Assembly (NCBI GenBank): GCA_964397655.1
Contig: CAYNKA010000024.1
Coordinates: 1-24,823 of the forward strand
Length of the DNA stretch: 24,823 nucleotides
Source of the DNA: CAYNKA01 sp964397655
GTDB lineage: Bacteria; Spirochaetota; Spirochaetia; DTKZ01
Direction of reading: 5' to 3'
Part shown: positions 1-5,493 of the stretch, in pieces
How positions within the stretch are numbered: position 1 is the stretch's first letter
Layout: every line of letters starts with the position of its first letter
Program-made: the position numbers and the translations under genes
Notes under the pieces: model-generated
Told to the model about the DNA's origin: nothing
The model's input: only the letters and a program-made list of their open reading frames with translations
Database searches by the model: none

Positions 1-971
1 TCGATGACGGGCTGCTGTGAAGCCTTCTGGAACTGCGCGATCTCCGCCGCGGTGGGCGTATAGACCTGCATGCCGTTCTTCTTCAGATTCTCGACTGCGG
101 TGACGGCTGAGGAATAGGTTTCCGCCGCGCGGTGCACGAGACCGGAAATCGCCGTTCCTTCGTACACGATCTGCTGGAATTCCTTGGGCAGGCTGTTGTA
201 GAACTTGTTGTTCATGAAGGTGAAGTCGATGCTGTAGATGTGCCCGTCGAGGGTGTAGTACTTCTGGACTTCGTAGAATTTCATGACATAGGTGAGGCTC
301 GGCGGATTTTCCTGTCCGTCGACGACCTTCTGCTGAAGTGCGGTGTAGAGTTCGCCCCAGGCGATCGGGACGGGCTTCGCGCCCATGGATTCGACCATCT
401 TCATGTGGCCCCGGTGCTCCATGGTCCTGATCTTGAGTCCTGCCATGTCGGCGGGCGTCTTTATCACTCTCGAGTTGTTGGAGAAGTGGCGGAAACCGTT
501 CTGAGCGACGTCCAGGCAGCGGATGCCGGTCTTGCGGGTCATCTCGGCCATGAGCTTCTGCATGTACGGGCTGTCGAGGGCTGCCCAGGCTTCGGTGTAG
601 GTCCTGAATGCGTAGGGGATTGCAGTCGCGAGGATTTCCGGGAAGAAGGTCCCGACGGTTCCTTCGCTGACGTTGCACATCTGGATGCTGCCGATCTTGA
701 CGCCTTCGAGCTGTTCGCGTTCGGAACCGAGCTCGTTCGACGCGTAGATCTGAACGTTGACTTTGCCGCTGGTCCGGTCTTCGACATAGCTCTTGAACAT
801 CAGCGCGTTCGCATGAGCCGATCCGTTGAGCGGATCCGGCGGATCGCCGTGCGCGTACTTGATCACGAACTGGCTGCCCGTGGTCGTTCCTTTCCCCGTG
901 TCCTTTTGGCCGCCGGCCCAAAGGCTGCCGACTACGGATGCGGCGAGCAACAACAGAAATAGCTTTTTCAC
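1..971 (-). CDS. dctP: TRAP transporter solute-binding protein, DctP type (C-terminus cut by window edge)
   Basis: This is the periplasmic receptor of a tripartite ATP-independent (TRAP) transporter, which captures a small organic acid and hands it to a membrane QM pair driven by an ion gradient. The start is a GTG at 971-969, preceded by an AGGAGG ribosome-binding site at 982-977. A signal peptide follows (basic KK, a run of leucines, then SLWA-GGQKD) with no lipobox cysteine. The mature part has the family signature: KIRTMEHR with the substrate-clamping arginine at about residue 182, then GAKPVPIAWGELYTALQQ and VVDGQENPP, and further on a YSIDFTFMNN segment. About 323 residues are visible, against a usual 330-350, so only the tail is missing. 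The membrane subunits dctQ/dctM are expected just beyond the left edge. The family call is firm; the ligand cannot be read from sequence. Confidence 0.93.
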   Translation of the reverse strand, partial: MKKLFLLLLAASVVGSLWAGGQKDTGKGTTTGSQFVIKYAHGDPPDPLNGSAHANALMFKSYVEDRTSGKVNVQIYASNELGSEREQLEGVKIGSIQMCNVSEGTVGTFFPEILATAIPYAFRTYTEAWAALDSPYMQKLMAEMTRKTGIRCLDVAQNGFRHFSNNSRVIKTPADMAGLKIRTMEHRGHMKMVESMGAKPVPIAWGELYTALQQKVVDGQENPPSLTYVMKFYEVQKYYTLDGHIYSIDFTFMNNKFYNSLPKEFQQIVYEGTAISGLVHRAAETYSSAVTAVENLKKNGMQVYTPTAAEIAQFQKASQQPVI

Positions 972-1132
972 GTGTTCCTCCTATAAATTGTGCTTTCGCA
1001 CTAAGTTCCCCTCTTCGACATCCCGCCGGCGAACACAGGCCTTCCGCGACAGGCCGCAGGACGGGAAACCGACGCTTCCCGGCTTTCGATAAGCACGTAA
1101 GATATTATAATAACCGTATAACTTATCGAATA
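972..1132 (-). other. Long 5' leader of the TRAP gene with small hairpins
   Basis: From the predicted transcription start near 1132 down to the GTG at 971 there is an untranslated leader of roughly 160 nt. I see a GTGC-GAAA-GCAC tetraloop hairpin (990-1001) about 8 nt upstream of the ribosome-binding site, and a CGGGAA/TTCCCG stem (1062-1081). I recognise no known riboswitch class in it. The rest of the 972-1239 intergenic space holds the promoter and operator described separately and nothing else I can support. Confidence 0.35.
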
Positions 1133-1135
1133 AGT
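1121..1135. promoter_or_regulatory. Palindromic operator candidate at the TRAP promoter
   Basis: ACTTAT-CGA-ATAAGT is a perfect 6-bp inverted repeat with a 3-bp spacer. It lies directly downstream of the -10 box of the TRAP promoter, over the predicted transcription start, where a bound repressor would block initiation. It differs from the LacI operator and from the FCD-regulator operator elsewhere in the window, so a third regulator is implied, possibly encoded beyond the left edge. The structure is seen; the function is inferred. Confidence 0.45.
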
Positions 1136-1138
1136 GAA

Positions 1139-1167
1139 ATTCTAATCCCTATTCCTTGAGTTGTCAA
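1139..1167 (-). promoter_or_regulatory. Sigma-70-type promoter of the TRAP gene
   Basis: On the minus strand there is a perfect TTGACA (1167-1162), a 17-nt spacer, and TAGAAT (1144-1139). It sits in a locally AT-rich stretch and faces the TRAP gene. The predicted start of transcription is near 1132. Confidence 0.75.
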
Positions 1168-1239
1168 TTTATAAAAAATTTTTAATGTTGCGCCTGCCGT
1201 GAAGATCGAGGCGGGAAACGAACTTGGCGTTTCGGACCG

Positions 1240-2244
1240 TCATGCCGTCGTCGATTTCCTGACGAGGAGCGTGCCCTTGCGATGGTGGCGTTCGGGGACG
1301 GAGGATGCGCCGTTCCGGATCTGTTCGAGGAGCAGCTTGGCGCTGAGGCGGCCCATCTCCTCGAGGGGCTGCATGAACGTGGAAATCGGAACAGGCCAGA
1401 ACGCCGAGAAATCCCGGTTGTCGAAGCCGATCACCTTGATTTCATCAGGAACCCCGATGCCGCGTTTCCGCAGGGCGTTTATCGCACCTGCAGCCATGTA
1501 ATCGTTGGCGCAGAAAAGCCCGTCGATCGTACTCCCCCGCGCAAGAAAGGATTCAACGCCTCTTTCTCCCGATTCCGCCGTGAAATCGCCTACGAAAAAA
1601 TGCTCGTCGTGCAGTTCTATGCCCGCCTCGCCCATCCTGCGGCTGAAACCGGCCATTCGGTCCTCGCTCGCGAGACGGTCCCGGGGACCGAGGATCATGG
1701 CGGGGTGCTCGACTCCCGCTGAAAGCAGGTGATCGGCGGCTTCGTACCCGCCAGCGAAGTTGTCGGGGAGCACCGCGCAGACCCCGGGGATCTCGCGGTT
1801 GATCGTCACGATCGGAATGTCGAAGGATTTCGGCCTTATCGCGTCGGCTTTCATGGTGATTTCGTACGAAACGATGAGACCGTCGATCCTCCGTCCCTGC
1901 AGGAACTCGAAGGCGCGGGCGAGGTCGAAGCGGAATTCCGTCCCCGATGCGAAGAGGAGGTTGATTCCCTTGCCGGCGAATTCCCGCTCCACGCCGCGCA
2001 CGATGAGATTCATGAAGCTTTCGGTGATGTCCGAGGCGATGAGACCTACGATGCCGGTGCGTTTCGTCTTCAGGGTCTGGGCCGACCGGTCCGGCACGTA
2101 GCCCGTCTCCTTTATCACCCTGAGTACCCGCTCTCGGGTTTCCGTGCTGATCGGGCGTTTTCCGCTCAGGACGTGGCTGACTGTTGAAGGGGAAACTCCC
2201 GCGAGGCGGGCCACTTCGACGATTCGGATCGGTCTATCGGCCAT
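1240..2244 (-). CDS. LacI-family transcriptional repressor of the adjacent sugar operon
   Basis: This is a sugar-responsive DNA-binding repressor of 334 residues, the normal LacI/GalR length. The N-terminal helix-turn-helix (residues about 7-26, EVARLAGVSPSTVSHVLSG) is followed by the hinge (GYVPDRSAQTLK), which inserts into the operator minor groove. The rest is a periplasmic-binding-protein-like effector domain (GIVGLIASDITESFMNLIVRG; AMILGPRDRLASEDRMAGF; DGLFCANDYMAAGAINALR; VIGFDNRDFSAFWPVPISTF). The ATG at 2244 is preceded in frame by a TGA two codons upstream, and no Shine-Dalgarno sequence is visible. The gene diverges from the sugar operon, whose promoter carries two matching palindromes, so it almost certainly controls that operon. 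The inducer is unknown but should be a sugar handled by the GH31, dehydrogenase and epimerase products. Confidence 0.93.
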   Translation of the reverse strand: MADRPIRIVEVARLAGVSPSTVSHVLSGKRPISTETRERVLRVIKETGYVPDRSAQTLKTKRTGIVGLIASDITESFMNLIVRGVEREFAGKGINLLFASGTEFRFDLARAFEFLQGRRIDGLIVSYEITMKADAIRPKSFDIPIVTINREIPGVCAVLPDNFAGGYEAADHLLSAGVEHPAMILGPRDRLASEDRMAGFSRRMGEAGIELHDEHFFVGDFTAESGERGVESFLARGSTIDGLFCANDYMAAGAINALRKRGIGVPDEIKVIGFDNRDFSAFWPVPISTFMQPLEEMGRLSAKLLLEQIRNGASSVPERHHRKGTLLVRKSTTA

Positions 2245-2250
2245 GGATCA

Positions 2251-2279
2251 ATACTACGAGGCTTTGTCCGCCTTTGCAA
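2251..2279 (-). promoter_or_regulatory. Probable promoter of the LacI-family gene (leaderless)
   Basis: Minus-strand TTGCAA (2279-2274), a 17-nt spacer and TAGTAT (2256-2251). The -10 box ends 6 nt before the ATG at 2244, so transcription would begin at or next to the start codon. This fits the absence of a ribosome-binding site. Each box matches consensus at 4 of 6 positions. Confidence 0.45.
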
Positions 2280-2348
2280 CCGGGAAACCGCAACCTCCGT
2301 CCCTCCGATACCGCTCCTTAGCTTGACCGGAAGCCTGAAAACGGCAGC

Positions 2349-2364
2349 ATCAAAACGTTTTGAT
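2349..2364. promoter_or_regulatory. LacI-family operator, upstream copy
   Basis: ATCAAAACGTTTTGAT is a perfect 16-bp palindrome with the central CpG typical of LacI/GalR/CcpA-type operators. It lies just upstream of the -35 box of the sugar operon, in the space between the divergent repressor gene and the operon. Its centre is 55 bp from that of the second copy. Confidence 0.85.
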
Positions 2365-2371
2365 TTTTTTC

Positions 2372-2400
2372 TTGACAGGCGGCCCATGCGGGGCTACAAT
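2372..2400 (+). promoter_or_regulatory. Promoter of the sugar uptake/catabolism operon
   Basis: A perfect TTGACA (2372-2377), a 17-nt spacer and TACAAT (2395-2400) make this one of the strongest-looking promoters in the window. It is bracketed by the two LacI-type operators, which suits tight repression and high expression when induced. Confidence 0.88.
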
Positions 2401-2403
2401 TAC

Positions 2404-2419
2404 ATCAAAACGTTTTGAC
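2404..2419. promoter_or_regulatory. LacI-family operator, downstream copy
   Basis: ATCAAAACGTTTTGAC repeats the upstream operator at 15 of 16 positions and keeps its 14-bp palindromic core (2405-2418). It begins 4 nt after the -10 box and covers the expected transcription start, a classic blocking position. Confidence 0.85.
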
Positions 2420-2440
2420 AATAGTTCAAGGAGGTATTCC

Positions 2441-3700
2441 ATGAAAAAAATCGCTATCGCTTTAACGGCTCTGCTTATCGTCGTAGGCCTGTCTTCGGCG
2501 GGCGGAAAAAAAGAGGAAGCCGCCGCACCGGCAAAACCGGCCATGCTCACCGTCCTCTGGTTCGACGACGCGAACGAATCCGCGGTGTTCGCGGACACGA
2601 TGAGCGACTACACGAAGTCGGGAAAGGCCCAGATCGATCTCCAGGTGATCCCCTTCAAGGATTACGAGCAGAAGCTCAAGATGATGATCGCGGGCGGCAC
2701 GGCTCCTGACTTGGCCCGCGTGACGAACAACCACGTCGCCGCCCTCCTGGACAGCCTGCTCGTCCTCGACGGAAAACTCCAGGGGCTTGAGGACATGAAG
2801 AAGCAGTTCCTGCCCGGCGCCCTCGCCTTCGCCACCAACGGGGCCGGAAAGACCGTAGCCCTCCCGACCGAGGCGACCGCGAACGGCATGTTGGTTAACC
2901 GAACCTACTTCAAGAACGCGGGAATCGACCTGGATGCACTCTCCAAGACCTGGACCTGGAAGGACTGGGAAGACGCCATGAAAAAGGTCCTGGCCGCCAA
3001 TGAGAAATGCAAGTACGGTCTCGCCGTCGATTTCACTCCTCATCGGTTTTCCACGATTCTTTTCCAGTTCGGCGGAAGGTTCCTGAAGCCCGACCTTTCG
3101 GGAATGGGCTTCAATACGCCCGAAACCAGGGAATGCCTCGATTTCTTCAAGCGCCTGCACGATACGAATCTTTCTCCCAAGTCGGTCTGGCTCGGATCCG
3201 AGAAACCGCAGGAACTTTTCATGGCCGGCCTCGCTGCCTGCCATATCGGCGGGTCCTGGTGGATCAACGCCTATGCCAAGGACGTGAAGGGTTTCGAGTG
3301 GGGCGCTGTCCAGATGCCCAAGGGCAAGATCCGTTCCTCCGTCCCCGGCGGAAAGTTCATCGCCTCCTTCAAGGGCGGAAAGAACGAGGCAGCGGCGGTG
3401 GACGTCATCCGCGTGTTCTCCGACAGGGACCACAACGCGAAGTACTGCAAGGACACCTTCAACCTGTCGAGCCGCATCGACGCGAACATTCAATATCCTT
3501 CGAACAACGCTGATTTCGCAGTGTTCATGGAGGAACTGAAGGCGACCCCCGCGTTCACGGCCGACGAATGGAAGAATCCGGCCTTCAACAAGGTTTCCAC
3601 CTTCATCCGTGAACAGATCGTCGAGGTTCTCCAGGGCAAGGCGACCTCCGCCCAGGCTGCCGAGAAGGTCGACGCTCAGGGCAACACCTATTTCAAGTGA
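2441..3700 (+). CDS. ABC sugar-binding protein (family 1 extracellular solute-binding protein)
   Basis: This is the periplasmic receptor for the operon's carbohydrate importer, 419 residues long, the usual MalE/UgpB-like size. The ATG at 2441 follows AAGGAGG (2429-2435). An earlier in-frame start inside the operator region is ignored. The signal peptide (MKKIAIALTALLIVVGLSSA) ends in GGKKEE with no lipobox cysteine. The mature protein has the SBP_bac_1 pattern: a TVLWFDD opening strand, QKLKMMIAGGTAPDLARV, ALPTEATANGMLVNRTYFKNAGI, and TWTWKDWEDAMKKV. It also has many tryptophans and aromatics, typical of sugar stacking. It is the first gene of the operon, followed by a hairpin that probably keeps its mRNA abundant relative to the permeases. 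The substrate is probably an oligosaccharide or glycoside; the exact sugar is not readable. Confidence 0.92.
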   Translation: MKKIAIALTALLIVVGLSSAGGKKEEAAAPAKPAMLTVLWFDDANESAVFADTMSDYTKSGKAQIDLQVIPFKDYEQKLKMMIAGGTAPDLARVTNNHVAALLDSLLVLDGKLQGLEDMKKQFLPGALAFATNGAGKTVALPTEATANGMLVNRTYFKNAGIDLDALSKTWTWKDWEDAMKKVLAANEKCKYGLAVDFTPHRFSTILFQFGGRFLKPDLSGMGFNTPETRECLDFFKRLHDTNLSPKSVWLGSEKPQELFMAGLAACHIGGSWWINAYAKDVKGFEWGAVQMPKGKIRSSVPGGKFIASFKGGKNEAAAVDVIRVFSDRDHNAKYCKDTFNLSSRIDANIQYPSNNADFAVFMEELKATPAFTADEWKNPAFNKVSTFIREQIVEVLQGKATSAQAAEKVDAQGNTYFK

Positions 3701-3708
3701 TGCACGTA

Positions 3709-3732
3709 GGGCGGGGCCGTTCGGTCCCGCCC
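3709..3732 (+). promoter_or_regulatory. Intercistronic GC-rich hairpin after the binding-protein gene
   Basis: GGGCGGGGCC-GTTC-GGTCCCGCCC forms a 10-bp stem (one G-T pair) with a 4-nt loop, starting 9 nt after the binding-protein stop. No U-run follows, so it is more likely a 3' stabilising structure or a partial attenuator than a full terminator. Such elements between binding-protein and permease genes commonly give the binding protein in excess. Confidence 0.6.
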
Positions 3733-3760
3733 CCGCTTTGAGAGCGAAAGGCATGACCGA

Positions 3761-4651
3761 ATGAAAAAGCGCGTCCTGAAAGGTTCCTTCAACCAGACCC
3801 TCGCCCCCCTGCTTTTCCTCGCGCCGAACATGCTCATTTTCGGGGTGTTCATCATCCTGCCGGCGATCCTCGGGCTCAGGATGGCGTTTTACGACTGGGG
3901 CGTGCTTTCCGAGCCGACCTTCACCGGCATGAAGAATTTTCTCCTTCTCGCGAGGGACTCGATGTTCTGGGCGACCCTCGGAAACACCTTCGCGTACGTC
4001 GTGTTCACCGTCCCCCTTCTCATGGCGGCCGCCCTGGGACTTGCGATGCTGCTCAAGGACGAGGGGGGAAGTGTCGGAGTCTTCCGCTCCTTCTATTACG
4101 TACCGGCGACCTTGAGCCTCATCATGGTCGGCATAGCCTGGCGCTGGCTCATGGGCGAGGAAATGGGAATCCTCAACTATCTCCTGCGTTCCTCGGGTTT
4201 CGCCCCGATGCACTGGCTCACGGAGGGGAGGATGGCCATGGGCAGCCTCATCTTCGTGACGATCTGGGCCGGGGCGGGGTTCTACATGGTTATGTTCTTC
4301 GGGGGGCTCCAGGCTGTCCCCCGGGATCTCTACGAGGCAGCCCACATCGACGGCGCGACGAAGGCCCAGGCCTTCTTCCGAGTGACCCTGCCTCTCCTCA
4401 AGCCCACGCTCCTCGTCGCCTTCGTGCTCGCGACCATCAATTCCTTCAAGGCCTTCGAGCTCATCTACGTTATGACCGAGGGAGGCCCGGGAACCTCGAC
4501 GAAATTTCTCGTACAGCAGGTCTACCAGGTGGCCTTCCAGGAGGACAAGATGGGGTACGCCTCGGCCATGTCCGTGGTGCTGCTCCTCATTATAGGGACG
4601 CTCACCCTCGTCCAGTTCAAGCTCACGGGCAAGGAATACGCCAATGAGTAG
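3761..4651 (+). CDS. ABC sugar transporter permease 1 (MalF/UgpA type)
   Basis: This is the first inner-membrane subunit of the carbohydrate ABC importer, 296 residues with about six hydrophobic spans. The spans begin at LAPLLFLAPNMLIFGVF and end at SAMSVVLLLIIGTLTLVQF. The cytoplasmic EAA loop that docks the ATPase is clear: EAAHIDGATKAQAFFRVTLP in the second half. The ATG at 3761 has only a weak upstream GAAAGG. An ATG at 3753 reads quickly into a stop. The end overlaps the next permease start by 8 nt, indicating translational coupling. No ATP-binding subunit is encoded nearby, as is common for systems that borrow a shared MsmK/UgpC-like ATPase. Confidence 0.94.
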   Translation: MKKRVLKGSFNQTLAPLLFLAPNMLIFGVFIILPAILGLRMAFYDWGVLSEPTFTGMKNFLLLARDSMFWATLGNTFAYVVFTVPLLMAAALGLAMLLKDEGGSVGVFRSFYYVPATLSLIMVGIAWRWLMGEEMGILNYLLRSSGFAPMHWLTEGRMAMGSLIFVTIWAGAGFYMVMFFGGLQAVPRDLYEAAHIDGATKAQAFFRVTLPLLKPTLLVAFVLATINSFKAFELIYVMTEGGPGTSTKFLVQQVYQVAFQEDKMGYASAMSVVLLLIIGTLTLVQFKLTGKEYANE

Positions 4652-5474
4652 ACGATTCGCGCTCGCTCCCCGCCTCGGACGCGGCGTCCTGCTCCTCGTC
4701 CTTTCGGCCCTCTTTCTCTTTCCCGTGGTATGGATCATCCTCTCGGCGTTCAAGGCCCAGAGCGAACTCTTCACGTACCCGCTCACGATCCTGCCCGTGA
4801 ATCCGACCTTGGGGAATTTTTTCGACGCCTTTTCCCGCGGCGACTTTCCGCTCTATTTTCGGAACACGACCTTCGTCACGGTCGTCGCGACGGCGATCAC
4901 CATTCTCATCAACGTCATGGCGGGCTATGCCCTGTCGAAATATTGGTTCCGGGGCCGCGACCTCATCTTCTTCGTCATGATCGCCACGCTCATGATCCCC
5001 CTCCAGGTGATCATGATCCCGATCTTCCTCCTCCTTCGGGACCTCGGGCTCCTCAACAGCCTTTGGGGCATCATCATACCGCCTGCGGCGACTCCCACGG
5101 GGATCTTCCTCGCCCGTCAGTACCTGCTCACGATTCCGGACTCCCTCATCGAGGCCGCCCGCATCGACGGCGGAGGGGAGCTTTTCATCTTCGCGAGGAT
5201 CATCCTTCCCCTGGCCAAGCCGATCGTCGCGACCATAGCCATCTTCTCCTTCATGTGGAGATGGAACGATTTTCTCTGGCCCCTCATCGTCATCTCGAAC
5301 AAGAAGGTGATGACGGTCCAGCTCGCCTTGGCGAATTTCGTGGGCCAGTTCCAGATCAGTTGGGCCAACCTGCTCGCCATGACGACCATCACCATGATCC
5401 CCATGATCGCGGTGTTCATTTTTTTCCAGAAGTACTTCATCCGGGGAATCACCGCCGGCGGAGTCAAGTTCTGA
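4644..5474 (+). CDS. ABC sugar transporter permease 2 (MalG/UgpE type)
   Basis: This is the second permease of the importer, 276 residues, the expected MalG-like length. The first membrane span is GVLLLVLSALFLFPVVWIIL, followed by the short periplasmic segment FKAQSELFTYP typical of this subfamily. The ATPase-docking EAA loop reads EAARIDGGGELFIFARIILP. The final span is followed by QKYFIRGITAGGVK, the characteristic C-terminal tail of MalG-type permeases. The ATG at 4644 overlaps the preceding gene. The partner is the permease encoded immediately upstream; the heterodimer forms the translocation channel. Confidence 0.94.
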   Translation: MSRRFALAPRLGRGVLLLVLSALFLFPVVWIILSAFKAQSELFTYPLTILPVNPTLGNFFDAFSRGDFPLYFRNTTFVTVVATAITILINVMAGYALSKYWFRGRDLIFFVMIATLMIPLQVIMIPIFLLLRDLGLLNSLWGIIIPPAATPTGIFLARQYLLTIPDSLIEAARIDGGGELFIFARIILPLAKPIVATIAIFSFMWRWNDFLWPLIVISNKKVMTVQLALANFVGQFQISWANLLAMTTITMIPMIAVFIFFQKYFIRGITAGGVKF

Positions 5475-5493
5475 TTCGGAGGCCAGTCACGCC

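Noticed and set aside
2360..2440. Upstream extension of the sugar-binding protein to an earlier start
   Set aside because: The extension lies over the promoter and operators. The ATG at 2441 has an ideal ribosome-binding site and starts a clean signal peptide.
2462..4786. A 774-residue minus-strand open frame antisense to the sugar-binding protein and first permease
   Set aside because: It mirrors genuine genes with signal peptide, EAA loop and ribosome-binding sites. Its own translation is Arg/Glu/His/Gly-rich with no recognisable domain, as expected from GC-rich third positions read backwards.
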